Shown here piece after piece: positions 1-8,176 of a DNA stretch of 64,000 nt. A program made the translations under genes and the position numbers. Under the pieces are notes generated by a model. The model saw only the letters and a list, made by a program, of their open reading frames with translations. It was not told the origin of the DNA and made no database searches. This DNA is from Duganella sp. BuS-21. GTDB taxonomy: Bacteria > Pseudomonadota > Gammaproteobacteria > Burkholderiales > Burkholderiaceae_D. Position 1 is the first letter of the stretch, and every line of letters starts with the position of its first letter. Location: the NCBI GenBank assembly GCA_041874725.1, contig CP097466.1, positions 5,642,001 to 5,706,000 of the forward strand, given 5' to 3'.

Positions 1-1340
1 CCGGGCACGATGTGCGCGGTGCAGAAGGCCACCTGCTCGGTCTCGGCGAAGAAGTTGTCCGGGTTGCGGTTCAGCGTCATCTTGCCGACCACCTGCACCG
101 GCACCAGTTCTTCCGGCACGATCTTGGTCGGGTCCAGCACGTCGAACGGGAACTCGGCCGCCTGCTCTTCGGTGAATATCTGCAGGCCCAGTTCCCATTC
201 AGGATAGGCGCCCGCTTCGATGGCTTCCCACAGGTCGCGGCGATGGAAGTCGGGATCGGCGCCGACGATCTTGGCCGCTTCGTCCCACACCAGCGAGTGC
301 GTGCCGCCCACCGGGTTCCAGTGGAATTTACAGAAGACGGATTCGCCGTTGGCGTTCACCAGGCGGAAGGTATGCACGCCGAAGCCCTGCATGGTGCGGT
401 AGCTGCGCGGGATGGCGCGGTCCGACATCTGCCACATCAGCATGTGCGTCGATTCCGGCATCAGCGAGACGAAGTCCCAGAAGGTGTCGTGCGCGCTCGA
501 TGCCTGCGGCATGGCGTGGTGCGGTTCCGGTTTGACCGAGTGCACCAGGTCTGGGAATTTCATCGCGTCCTGGATGAAGAACACCGGCATGTTATTGCCG
601 ACCAAATCCCAGTTGCCTTCGTCGGTGTAGAACTTGACGGCGAAGCCGCGCACATCGCGCACGGTGTCGGCCGAACCGCGCTCGCCGGCGACGGTGGAGA
701 AACGCACGAACACCGGCGTGCGTTTGCCTGCGGCGGCAAACGGCGCGGCGCGCGTGACGGTGCTCAGATCCTGATAACTTTCAAAGTAGCCGTGCGCCGC
801 CGAACCGCGCGCGTGCACCACGCGCTCGGGAATGCGCTCGTGGTCGAAATGGGTCAGCTTTTCGCGCAGGATGAAGTCTTCCATGGCGGTCGGGCCACGC
901 AGGCCGACCTTGAGCGAGTTCTGGTTGTCCGCCACCGGCACGCCTTGATTGGTGGTCAGGCGCTGGTCGCCGGCATCGGCGCGCACGCGGTCCAGATCAC
1001 CGGCCGGGCACACGCCGGCGGGCGGCGTGCCGCTGCCGGTTTTGGGCGAAGCGCTGGTTTCGCTGGCGGTGCTAGCGGCAGCGACAGGATGCGGCACGGG
1101 ACAGGTCTGTCCCGGCTGCGGTGTGCGCGCGGCGTCGCCATGTTCGCCTTCCTTGTTGGCGTTGAACGGCATGCCTGCGGCGACCTGCTGGCCGCCTTCC
1201 ACCTTGCGCAGCAACAGCTGCTCGACGGGACTGGCGCCTCCCAGACTATCCGGCGTATCCGGCGACGATGGTCCTGAAACGGTGCTTAATACAGAACCGG
1301 CTCCCATCACGGAAGCCGGCGTTTTTTTACTGTTAGCCAT
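1..1340 (-). CDS. katE: Large-subunit haem catalase (HPII-like), 3' end cut by window edge
   Basis: Breaks hydrogen peroxide down to water and oxygen. The frame is open from the ATG at 1340 to the window edge, giving 446 visible residues. The catalase active-site signature [17 protein letters not shown] lies at about residues 165-181, with the distal haem His at about 176. [11 protein letters not shown] supplies the conserved Asn. An AGAGGA Shine-Dalgarno lies just upstream of the ATG. The core begins at LTTNQG near residue 128, so there is a long N-terminal arm. That arm is rich in Ala, Thr and Ser and carries two Cys-Pro pairs, which is longer and odder than I expect for this clade. The missing C-terminus prevents direct confirmation of the HPII flavodoxin-like domain. 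Confidence 0.95.
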   Translation of the reverse strand, partial: MANSKKTPASVMGAGSVLSTVSGPSSPDTPDSLGGASPVEQLLLRKVEGGQQVAAGMPFNANKEGEHGDAARTPQPGQTCPVPHPVAAASTASETSASPKTGSGTPPAGVCPAGDLDRVRADAGDQRLTTNQGVPVADNQNSLKVGLRGPTAMEDFILREKLTHFDHERIPERVVHARGSAAHGYFESYQDLSTVTRAAPFAAAGKRTPVFVRFSTVAGERGSADTVRDVRGFAVKFYTDEGNWDLVGNNMPVFFIQDAMKFPDLVHSVKPEPHHAMPQASSAHDTFWDFVSLMPESTHMLMWQMSDRAIPRSYRTMQGFGVHTFRLVNANGESVFCKFHWNPVGGTHSLVWDEAAKIVGADPDFHRRDLWEAIEAGAYPEWELGLQIFTEEQAAEFPFDVLDPTKIVPEELVPVQVVGKMTLNRNPDNFFAETEQVAFCTAHIVP

Positions 1341-1427
1341 GGATATCCTCTAAACCTGTAGACGAACGGCGCCCGTCCCGGGGCGCTGCCGGTCGTCCCG
1401 GAAGCGATACCGGACGGGCTGGAGAAG

Positions 1428-1781
1428 TTATTTGCCGCTGCGGGAACCCAGCAGTTTGGAGATGCCGTAGCCGGCGGCGGCAGCCACCAGGACCGAGATC
1501 ACCGGGCTGGCCCGCACGTGGTTGCGGCTCGATTCGGTCAGGTTCTTGGCGGTTTCCGCCAGTTGCTTGCCGCGTGCGGCCAGCGTGTCGGAAGTGCTTT
1601 CTACGGTGTCGGCAACTTTGTCGACGCCGGCGTGGGCTTGGCCGGCCAGGCGTTCAGCTGCTGGTGGTACTTTTTCTGCGACTTTATCGATGGTGGCATG
1701 CGCGTCGGCGCGCAGGTCTTTACCGATTTGGGTGACGCCGTCGCGGGTGTTGTTGATTTTGCTGTCGATGGTGTTTTCCAT
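1428..1781 (-). CDS. DUF883 (ElaB/YqjD-like) tail-anchored protein
   Basis: A 117-residue protein. A long hydrophilic, helix-prone, Ala/Lys/Asp-rich stretch is followed by one C-terminal hydrophobic segment (ASPVISVLVAAAAGYGISKLL) and a basic tail. That is the layout of DUF883 proteins such as ElaB and YqjD, inner-membrane tail-anchored proteins reported to bind ribosomes in stationary phase. The ATG at 1781 has a GAGGATC Shine-Dalgarno; a longer frame upstream reaches 1898 but lacks a ribosome site. It lies 87 bp upstream of the catalase on the same strand. Joint stress or stationary-phase expression is plausible but inferred. Confidence 0.75.
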   Translation of the reverse strand: MENTIDSKINNTRDGVTQIGKDLRADAHATIDKVAEKVPPAAERLAGQAHAGVDKVADTVESTSDTLAARGKQLAETAKNLTESSRNHVRASPVISVLVAAAAGYGISKLLGSRSGK

Positions 1782-1961
1782 GATGAGATCCTCTCGTTGT
1801 GTGTGCAGGTAGGGAACTACAACGATAGGCGCATCAGGCATGCTTGACCGTGCGGGAGCGCACCCTCGGCCAAATGCCGCGCTTAAGTGAACTGGCACAC
1901 GGACACAAGCGTGTTTGCAGGCGCATGCTACAAGTGAGGTAAACCTACTTTGGAGAGCGGC

Positions 1962-3722
1962 ATGTTTCCTATCTCGTCATTAACGTCGTCGGCGGCAGCG
2001 GCACAACTTCAGCCGGTCAGCCGTACTGCGGAAACCTCGGCCGTCAACGGTGCGACCATCAATGCGGTGGGCTCGGCCACCGATGCACCGCCGGCCAGTT
2101 CGGTGACGGTGGACTTGTCGCCGGTGGCCAGCTTCCTGCTGTCGGTAACGTATGCGCAGGAACAACTGTCGCAGACGCAGAGCAATAATGCGCAGCGCGC
2201 GGAGACGGTGGCTGCAGCAGTACAGAATGTGGTGGATTCGTTCAACCTGCTGCCTTCAGTGGGTTTTGAGCAGGAGGCGCAAGAGGCTACGCTGCTCAAC
2301 AATCTGGTCGGCAGCCTGAATCGGCAGAATAATGACGGCGCCAGTTCGCAGGCGCAGGATCTGGCGCGGGTGGGCGTGACCTTGCAGCCGCCGCTGTTGT
2401 CGGATCTGACCGGCGGCTTGTCGCTGGAGCCGGAACGTTTGCGGACGGCCGTCTATGCAAACAACGAGCAGACCACGTCGACGCTGCAAAATACGCTGAA
2501 CACTTTCCGTCAGATCGCCACCGATTTTGCCGAGCAGCTGAGTGCTGCCGGTAGTTCGCAGATTCCGGGCTTGAATCCGACCTTGCAACCGGCGTTGACG
2601 CCGGCCGATCTCGCCGCCAATGCGCGGCTGGATCTGGCGCGGGCGACGCTGGATACCTTGTCGCAAAATCCGCTGGCGGAGACCATCGCCAACCGGCTGG
2701 CGGCGCCGCGTGCGCAGTTGGAGCAGCCGGTCAATGTGCAGCCGCAGGAGACGCCGTCGCCGATTGTCAATCAACAGCAGCAGACGCAGGCCGCGCTGAC
2801 GCAGCAACAGCAACTGGAGCAGACGCAAGCCGGGCAACAGGTGCGCGTGCAACAGGCGGCAACGCTGGCCCAGAACGCGCAACCAGCGCAGGTGGCCGGC
2901 GTGGGGTCGCTGCAGCAGGCCCTCGCCGCCAATCAGATAGCCGCCGAACAGGCGCGTGAAACCGCAACCGCGCAGGCTGCCCGGGACGAAGCGCAACAAG
3001 CCACCGCAGCGCGCAGCGCAGCCGAACAGGCGCAACGCGCGGGAGCGACGCAGGCCGCTCAGGAAGCGCAGCAGGCCGCTGCAGAGCAGGCGCAGGAGAC
3101 CGCGACCGCGCCGTCCGCCGCCGAGCAGGCGCAGGCTGCGGCGCAGGCACAACAGGCCGAGGCGACGCAAAACGCCGCCGCGCAGGTGGCCATCGCCAAC
3201 TCGGCAGCGCAAGCGGCTGCGGCTCAGGCGCAAGCGGCGCAGAACGCCGCCGACGCATTGGCCGCACAAAACGCCGCCGCCAATGCCGCCGCCGCGCAGG
3301 CGCGCGCAGCACAGAGCAACGCCACCGGCGCCGATGCCGCAACCGCCGCCGCCGTCGCGGCCCAACAAGTGGCTGCCGCGCGGGAAACCGCCTCCAACCT
3401 GGCCGCTGCCAATGCCGCAGCAGCCAGGGCGGCGCAACAGGCCGCAGCGGCGGCCAACGCCGCGCAGCAAGCCTCCGCTGCGCAATCGGCGGCGGCCGAA
3501 CAAATCCGCGCAGCCCAACTCGCGGCGGCGCAGAACGCCGCCAACGCTCCGACCGATCCGCTGCGCGCCAACCCGGCGCTGGCCGCGGCGATCGCCGCCT
3601 ACAACATCAACGACGTCGCCGGCACCAATGCGCGCACACCGCAAACCGCTACTGCCGTCATTCCCGCAGTGGGCGCGGTGAACGCCACCGCCGCCACCCG
3701 CAGTATCGGCACCGGTCAATAA
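1962..3722 (+). CDS. Ala/Gln-rich low-complexity protein of unknown function
   Basis: A 586-residue protein starting at the ATG at 1962, with a GGAGAG Shine-Dalgarno six bases upstream. Residues 1-230 are of ordinary composition. Short stretches such as ARVGVTLQPPLLSDLTGGLSLEPERL recall the C-terminal region of flagellar cap proteins, but this is only an impression. From about residue 265 to 530 the protein is almost entirely Ala, Gln, Glu, Asn and Arg, predicting a very long helix or coiled coil. No signal peptide or membrane segment is visible. The repetitive codons create long false frames on both strands. The function is not recognised. Confidence 0.75.
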   Translation: MFPISSLTSSAAAAQLQPVSRTAETSAVNGATINAVGSATDAPPASSVTVDLSPVASFLLSVTYAQEQLSQTQSNNAQRAETVAAAVQNVVDSFNLLPSVGFEQEAQEATLLNNLVGSLNRQNNDGASSQAQDLARVGVTLQPPLLSDLTGGLSLEPERLRTAVYANNEQTTSTLQNTLNTFRQIATDFAEQLSAAGSSQIPGLNPTLQPALTPADLAANARLDLARATLDTLSQNPLAETIANRLAAPRAQLEQPVNVQPQETPSPIVNQQQQTQAALTQQQQLEQTQAGQQVRVQQAATLAQNAQPAQVAGVGSLQQALAANQIAAEQARETATAQAARDEAQQATAARSAAEQAQRAGATQAAQEAQQAAAEQAQETATAPSAAEQAQAAAQAQQAEATQNAAAQVAIANSAAQAAAAQAQAAQNAADALAAQNAAANAAAAQARAAQSNATGADAATAAAVAAQQVAAARETASNLAAANAAAARAAQQAAAAANAAQQASAAQSAAAEQIRAAQLAAAQNAANAPTDPLRANPALAAAIAAYNINDVAGTNARTPQTATAVIPAVGAVNATAATRSIGTGQ

Positions 3723-3819
3723 GCCTCTGCCCCCGACTTCCGTCCGCCAGATGCGGCGGCGGCGGGCGGCGGCGGGCAGTTTTTCGGCATGACCGGGAAT
3801 ATCTGCAATAATCGTAGGC

Positions 3820-4608
3820 ATGCCGACCTCCTTGCCGACACTTCGCATCTCGCTCCCGGGTATGCTGCTCGCCGCCTTGCTATGCTGCGCTCCCGCGCCG
3901 CGCGCCACGGCCGCCCCGCAAACCGTCCCCCTGCTGATCGGCGACACGCTGGACGAACAAGGCAAACCAAAACCGATCAATCCAATCAAACGCAAGCTAT
4001 TGAACGAGGTGGAGCGCGAGCTGGGCATCGTCTTCGAACTACGCATGTATCCCTGGGCGCGCGCGGAACGCTACGCCCTCGATGGCACGGCCCTGATCTT
4101 CGGCCTGCCCAAAAGCGCCGACCGCCTGCGCGCGCTGCGCTACTCCGAGGTGGCCGCCTACAACAAGCTGTGGATCGTCACCCGCAGCGACGCCACCTTC
4201 CGCTTCAACACCATTGAAGACCTGCGCGGCAAATCCGTCGGCCTGGTGCGCGGCTACGACTACGGCGAAGAAGTTGAACGCGCACGCGGCACCATCTTCC
4301 GCACCGATGAAAACATCGCCTCGCGCAGCACCCGCCTCACCCGCCTGATGCTCAAGCGGGTGGACGCGGTGCTGCTGTTCCAGCCCAGCACCCAGACTGC
4401 CGCCGAAGTTGAAACCGAAGTCAATACCTACATGGCGCCGCGCCTGGCCGGCATCGGCGCCGCCGCCAACACCGGCTACAGCGTGCTGCCCAAACCGATC
4501 GCCACCGACGCCGGCGTATTTTTCGCCATCGCCCGCAACAAGGACACCGCCATGATCGACCGCATCAACGCGGCGCTGGCCCGGATACACCAGCGCGCAC
4601 CGAATTAA
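3820..4608 (+). CDS. Periplasmic solute-binding protein, SBP_bac_3-like
   Basis: A 262-residue exported protein with an N-terminal signal peptide ending near ATAAPQ. The body resembles family-3 solute-binding proteins: LRGKSVGLVRGYDYG and a C-terminal segment ending in INAALARIHQ are typical. No ABC permease or ATPase gene adjoins it, so it is an orphan binding protein or sensor. The start at 3820 has only a weak ribosome site. The substrate cannot be judged. The next gene, 105 bp downstream, is a binding protein of a different family with its own Shine-Dalgarno. Confidence 0.75.
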   Translation: MPTSLPTLRISLPGMLLAALLCCAPAPRATAAPQTVPLLIGDTLDEQGKPKPINPIKRKLLNEVERELGIVFELRMYPWARAERYALDGTALIFGLPKSADRLRALRYSEVAAYNKLWIVTRSDATFRFNTIEDLRGKSVGLVRGYDYGEEVERARGTIFRTDENIASRSTRLTRLMLKRVDAVLLFQPSTQTAAEVETEVNTYMAPRLAGIGAAANTGYSVLPKPIATDAGVFFAIARNKDTAMIDRINAALARIHQRAPN

Positions 4609-4713
4609 ATTCTGAACAGCCACCGTTTGAGGCCCCAAGTCACACGATAATATTTTGCGTTTTTGGCGATAATCATCGGATTATCAAAACCGCAGTTCGA
4701 ATCAGGAGATCGC

Positions 4714-5835
4714 ATGAAATTGAAGCATACCGCCGCCGCGCTGGCGCTGTTGACCGCCTTTGCCGCCCAGGCCCAGGACACCGTCGTCAAAATCGGCCAT
4801 AGCGGCCCCCTGTCCGGCTCACAGTCCTTCTCCGGCAAGGACAACGAAAGCGGCGCGCGCCTGGCAGTGGAGGAACTCAATGCCAAGCCGATCACCGTGG
4901 GCGGCAAGAAGCTGAAATTCGAACTGCTGTCGGAAGACGACCAAGGCGACCCGAAAGCCGGCGTGGCCGCCGCCCAAAAACTGATCGACAACGGCGTGCG
5001 TTACGTGGTGGGTCCATACAATTCGGGCGTAGCGATTCCCGCTTCGCGCGCCTACAACGACGCCGGTGCGCTGATCGCCACCGTGGCCACCAATCCAAAA
5101 CTCACCCAGCAAGGCTACAAAGGCCTGTACCGCGTGAACGCCAGCGACACGCAGCTCGGCTCCAAGATGGCATTGTATGCGGCCAATGAGCTGAAGCTGA
5201 AAAACGTCGCCGTGATCGACGACCGTACCGCCTTCGGCCAGGGCGTGGCGGAAGAGTTCAAGAAACAGGCCAAGGCCGCCGGCATGACCGTGGCCGGCCA
5301 CGAGTTCACCAACGACAAGGCCTTCGACTTCACCTCCATCCTGACCAAGCTGAAAACCAAGAAGGTCGAAGCGATCTTCTTCGGCGGCTATGCGCCACAG
5401 GCCGCGCCGATGGCACGTCAGATGAAACAGCTGGGCATCAACGCCAAGCTGCTGGGTGGCGACACCATCTGCACCGCCGAAATGGGCAAGCTGGGTGGCG
5501 ATGCGGTGGCCGACAACGTCCTGTGTTCGCAGGGTGGTGCGATCCTGGACAAGGCATCGACCGGCCCGGCCTTCAAGGCCAAGTTCAAGGCGCGTTTCAA
5601 GCAGGAAGCCGATGTGTACGCGGCGGCCTACTACGACGCCGTCATGATGTACGCGCAAGCGATGCAGAAAGCGAATTCGATCGACGCGCAGAAGGTGCAG
5701 GCGGTCATCAGCGCCGGTTCGTATCAAGGCGTGGCCGGCGTTTATGCGTTTGACGCCAAAGGCGATATGAAGCAATCGCCAGTGACCATCTTCACCTTCA
5801 AGGCCGGCCAGCCTTCGCCGCTGACGACGTATTAA
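4714..5835 (+). CDS. Branched-chain amino acid ABC transporter substrate-binding protein (LivJ/LivK family)
   Basis: A 373-residue periplasmic binding protein. The signal peptide is MKLKHTAAALALLTAFAAQAQ. The mature start, VVKIGHSGPLSGSQSFSGKD, and the later YVVGPYNSGVAIPAS and VAVIDDRTAFGQGVAEEFKK are hallmarks of type I periplasmic folds binding branched-chain amino acids or related compounds. The ATG at 4714 is preferred over 4663 because CAGGAGAT precedes it and it begins at the signal peptide. No liv permease or ATPase genes are nearby. The stop codon overlaps that of the convergent oxygenase gene by four bases. Confidence 0.9.
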   Translation: MKLKHTAAALALLTAFAAQAQDTVVKIGHSGPLSGSQSFSGKDNESGARLAVEELNAKPITVGGKKLKFELLSEDDQGDPKAGVAAAQKLIDNGVRYVVGPYNSGVAIPASRAYNDAGALIATVATNPKLTQQGYKGLYRVNASDTQLGSKMALYAANELKLKNVAVIDDRTAFGQGVAEEFKKQAKAAGMTVAGHEFTNDKAFDFTSILTKLKTKKVEAIFFGGYAPQAAPMARQMKQLGINAKLLGGDTICTAEMGKLGGDAVADNVLCSQGGAILDKASTGPAFKAKFKARFKQEADVYAAAYYDAVMMYAQAMQKANSIDAQKVQAVISAGSYQGVAGVYAFDAKGDMKQSPVTIFTFKAGQPSPLTTY

Positions 5836-6812
5836 TACGCTTTGAAGTTGGCGGCGACACGCTGCTTCAGGTAGTCGGCGGCGCTGATGGCCGGGTATTT
5901 CTTGCCCGGCCCTTCGATCATCACATCCCGGTTGGCCTGGCAGAAGAACGCCAGGCTGTATCGCGGTCCCAGATATTCATCGGGCAGCGGGTTTTTCACG
6001 CGATGGAAATTCGACGGTAGCCGATCGTCGCTCCAGCGCATCAGCATGTCGCCGATATTGCAGGTGATGACATCGTCGGCCGGCTCGATGCTGGTCCATT
6101 CCTGCGCATCCATTTCCTTGCCCGGACAGACCTGAAGTCCGCTCTGGTTCTTCTGCTGGAACAGCAAGGTAAGGCAATCGAAGTCGGTATGCGCACCCGC
6201 GCGCCACAGTCCCAGCTTGTCCTTGATCGACGGGTCGATGGCGTAGTAGTGCAGCAGCCGCAAGGTGCTCTGGTAACTCGCCTGCTGCGGATCGTGCGCC
6301 TTGGTAAAGAAGTCGCTGCCGAATTCCAGCTTGTCGGCAAAGCAGGACAACAGCCGCATGCCGACCTGCCAGCACTGCGCTTCGAATGCCAGCATGGTGT
6401 CGCGGAAGCCCGGCAGTTCCTCCTCGCTCGGCCACAGCGCGCTCATATGCGGCCGCGTGATCTGGTATGACTCTTTCTGATCGGCGGTGCCGGTCGACGG
6501 CCGCACCTGCGCCTTGCTCTCCCAGCCGGCGTTGTCGGCCTTGCGCAGCGGGTACTGCGCTTTCACCGCATCCGGCAGCGCAAAGAAGGACTCCGCCGCC
6601 GCAAAGGCGGCGCGGACTTTTTCCAGATCGATGCCGTGATTGCGCACCTGGAAAAAGCCTACGTCCACCGATGCAGCCCATAGCTCATCGGCGATCTGCG
6701 CCTTGCGTGCATTGAAGTCCGAAAGATCGATGCGGCAGATTTCGCGCTTGCCGGTTTCGGTGCCCAGCGTGCCCATACGGGCTTCTTTGTTCAGTTCTTT
6801 GAGTGCGTACAT
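5832..6812 (-). CDS. Isopenicillin-N-synthase-like 2OG-Fe(II) oxygenase
   Basis: A 326-residue member of the iron(II)/2-oxoglutarate or IPNS oxygenase family. An N-terminal DIOX_N-like part (residues 25-115) is followed by the double-stranded beta-helix core. The iron ligands are H208 and D210 in GAHTDFD and H270 in SNFHRV. RYS at 284-286 is the RxS motif that binds the 2-oxoglutarate carboxylate. The substrate is unknown. Divergent transcription from the purine-type ABC importer and deaminase, with mirrored promoter and leader elements, suggests it oxidises a purine or related nitrogen compound. This is inference; it is not the alpha-ketoglutarate xanthine dioxygenase family (XanA/TauD fold). 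Confidence 0.85.
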   Translation of the reverse strand: MYALKELNKEARMGTLGTETGKREICRIDLSDFNARKAQIADELWAASVDVGFFQVRNHGIDLEKVRAAFAAAESFFALPDAVKAQYPLRKADNAGWESKAQVRPSTGTADQKESYQITRPHMSALWPSEEELPGFRDTMLAFEAQCWQVGMRLLSCFADKLEFGSDFFTKAHDPQQASYQSTLRLLHYYAIDPSIKDKLGLWRAGAHTDFDCLTLLFQQKNQSGLQVCPGKEMDAQEWTSIEPADDVITCNIGDMLMRWSDDRLPSNFHRVKNPLPDEYLGPRYSLAFFCQANRDVMIEGPGKKYPAISAADYLKQRVAANFKAY

Positions 6813-6886
6813 AAGCGTTCCTCTTGAATGGATGAAGGATTCAAGAGCAATTCCCTGCAGGCTTGAGCGGCCGCTGAACGCTTATA
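6811..6886 (-). ncRNA. NMT1-like (xanthine/urate) riboswitch candidate, oxygenase arm
   Basis: The transcribed leader can fold into P1, a perfect 10-bp pairing of ATAAGCGTTC (6886-6877) with GAACGCTTAT (6820-6811), which covers bases of the AUG. P2 is a perfect 9-bp CTCTTGAAT/ATTCAAGAG hairpin. The 3' strands of P1 and P2 are contiguous, while about 28 nt lie between the 5' strands, including GGGAATTG. The AAGAGGAA ribosome site is inside the helices. The right-hand leader shares the block GCAGGG(GG)AA(A)TTGCTCTTGAA. Architecture and gene context match the published NMT1 motif class that senses xanthine and uric acid. I could not run a covariance model. Confidence 0.62.
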
Positions 6887-6901
6887 CTCTCGGCGCCAGT
6901 C

Positions 6902-6919
6902 GATGCAAATTCCAGGCCA
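6902..6919 (-). promoter_or_regulatory. Sigma-54 promoter for the oxygenase gene
   Basis: Read on the minus strand, TGGCCT-N5-TTGCA matches the -24/-12 consensus TGGCAC-N5-TTGCW with correct GG-to-GC spacing. The predicted start, about 12 bases downstream (near 6893), puts the whole P1/P2 leader in the transcript. Confidence 0.7.
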
Positions 6920-6948
6920 GCCAAAAAGCACATGATTAAGGCGCTGCC

Positions 6949-7003
6949 GCACCAACCTCGGCGTAATCTGCATCGCCGTGGTGCACACCTTGGTGCAGGC
7001 ACC
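6949..7003. promoter_or_regulatory. Candidate enhancer-binding site cluster (NtrC-like half-sites)
   Basis: GCACCA/TGGTGC-type half-sites cluster between the divergent promoters. They include TGCACACCTTGGTGCA (6982-6997) and GGTGC-AG-GCACC (6992-7003), with a further GCACCA at 6949. These resemble NtrC sites (TGCACCA-N3-TGGTGCA), though the central spacing is one base short. A nitrogen-responsive activator serving both sigma-54 promoters would fit. Confidence 0.4.
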
Positions 7004-7026
7004 GCCCCGCACACGGGCATAAGCGG

Positions 7027-7042
7027 TGGCACAGGATTTGCA
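7027..7042 (+). promoter_or_regulatory. Sigma-54 promoter for the ABC importer operon
   Basis: TGGCAC-AGGAT-TTGCA is an essentially perfect sigma-54 -24/-12 element. Transcription should begin near 7053, ten bases before the leader's first helix strand. The same arrangement is mirrored at 6902-6919. Confidence 0.78.
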
Positions 7043-7060
7043 TCACACATGGACAAGAGT

Positions 7061-7137
7061 ATAAGCGTTCACCTGAGGTTAGCCGCAGGGGGAAATTGCT
7101 CTTGAAGCTGCGCCAGTGCGCACCTTCAAGAAGCGCT
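7061..7137 (+). ncRNA. NMT1-like (xanthine/urate) riboswitch candidate, importer arm
   Basis: This leader is the counterpart of 6811-6886. ATAAGCGTTCA opens it and GCAGGGGGAAATTGCTCTTGAAG follows. P2 pairs TCTTGAAG (7100-7107) with CTTCAAGA (7124-7131), with an inner GCGC/GCGC extension. P1 pairs AGCG (7064-7067) with CGCT (7134-7137), so it is shorter than in the oxygenase arm. The AUG abutting P1 (7138) is out of frame with the importer gene, whose start is at 7197. Direct control of that start is therefore less obvious than in the other arm. Confidence 0.58.
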
Positions 7138-7196
7138 ATGCTCTTCATGATTGGTGCGGTTGCGGGCGCGTTATCAACGCTCTCTGGAAGACCATC

Positions 7197-8165
7197 ATGC
7201 GACTACGCTCCTGCCTTACCTTCTGCTTATCCTTGTGCCTCGGCGCCCCCGCGCTGGCCGCCGACCAGGTCACCTTCCTCACCTCGTGGTACGCGCAAGC
7301 CGAACATGGCGGCTTCTATCAGGCTGTGGCCAAAGGCATCTACAAGCAGCATGGACTCGATGTGACCATCCGCATGGGCGGCCCGCAAGTCAACGGCGTG
7401 CAGATTCTCAGCAGCGGCCAGGCCGACTTCCTGATGGGCTACGACCTGCAGGTGCTGAAAAGCGTGGAGACCGGCGTACCGATCACCACCGTGGCCGCCA
7501 GCTTCCAGAGTGAACTGCAAGGCATGATGACGCACGACGACGTGAAAAGCCTGGCGGACCTGAAAAGCCGTACCGTGCTGGTCTCCACCTCCGGCCGCAC
7601 CACGTGGTGGCCGTGGCTGAAGAATAAATACCAGCTCGATGATGCGCAGTCGCGCGTCTACACCTTCAACCTGCAGCCCTTCTTTGCCGATCGGCGTTCG
7701 GCGCAGCAGGCCTACGTGTCGTCGGAAGTCTTCGCCGCCAACAAAGGCGGCGTGAAGGCCAAGTTCTTCCTGTTCGCCGACGACGGCTATCCGCCCTACG
7801 GCACCACCATCGTCACCATGCAGAAAACCGCCAAGGACAAGCCGGACCTGGTGGCGCGCTTCGTCAAGGCGTCAATGGAAGGCTGGAAGAGCTATCTGGA
7901 AAATCCGGCGCCGGGCAATGCGCTGATCAAGAAGGACAATCCGAACATGCAGGACGACCAGTTGGCATGGGGCGTGGAAAAGCTCAAGGAATACAAGATG
8001 ATCAACGGCGGCGAGGCCGCCACCAAAGGCATCGGCACCATGAGCGACGCCCGCTGGCAAAAGACGCGCGACTTCATGGTGAGCACCGGTCTGCTGAAAG
8101 CAGATGCGGACTGGAAGAAAGCTTACACCACGCAGTTCGTCCAAGACCTGCGCGTACTGCCTTAA
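7197..8165 (+). CDS. NMT1/THI5-like ABC transporter substrate-binding protein
   Basis: A 322-residue periplasmic binding protein of the SsuA/THI5 (NMT1) group. The signal peptide is MRLRSCLTFCLSLCLGAPALA. The mature start VTFLTSWYAQAEHGGFYQAVAKG followed by GLDVTIRMGGPQ is the family signature seen in pyrimidine- and purine-type importers. The ATG at 7197 is chosen because it opens the signal peptide and GGAAG lies seven bases upstream; a GTG at 7116 lies inside the leader structure. It is the first gene of a four-gene operon (importer, ATPase, permease, deaminase), so the ligand is probably a purine or close heterocycle. Confidence 0.88.
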   Translation: MRLRSCLTFCLSLCLGAPALAADQVTFLTSWYAQAEHGGFYQAVAKGIYKQHGLDVTIRMGGPQVNGVQILSSGQADFLMGYDLQVLKSVETGVPITTVAASFQSELQGMMTHDDVKSLADLKSRTVLVSTSGRTTWWPWLKNKYQLDDAQSRVYTFNLQPFFADRRSAQQAYVSSEVFAANKGGVKAKFFLFADDGYPPYGTTIVTMQKTAKDKPDLVARFVKASMEGWKSYLENPAPGNALIKKDNPNMQDDQLAWGVEKLKEYKMINGGEAATKGIGTMSDARWQKTRDFMVSTGLLKADADWKKAYTTQFVQDLRVLP

Positions 8166-8176
8166 AGGAGATGACC

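Noticed and set aside
2256..4046. A 596-codon minus-strand frame opposite the Ala/Gln-rich gene
   Set aside because: It is a shadow of repetitive GC-rich codons: Arg/Gly/Leu-rich, no domain, and it also runs across the start of the next gene.
7038..7066. Sigma-70 promoter TTGCAT-N16-TATAAG at the importer arm (and its mirror)
   Set aside because: A start downstream of TATAAG would leave the 5' strand of the conserved P1 helix untranscribed. The overlapping sigma-54 element fits better and explains TGGCAC.
7116..7196. GTG at 7116 as the importer start
   Set aside because: It lies in the loop of the leader hairpin and adds 27 residues ahead of a good signal peptide at 7197.
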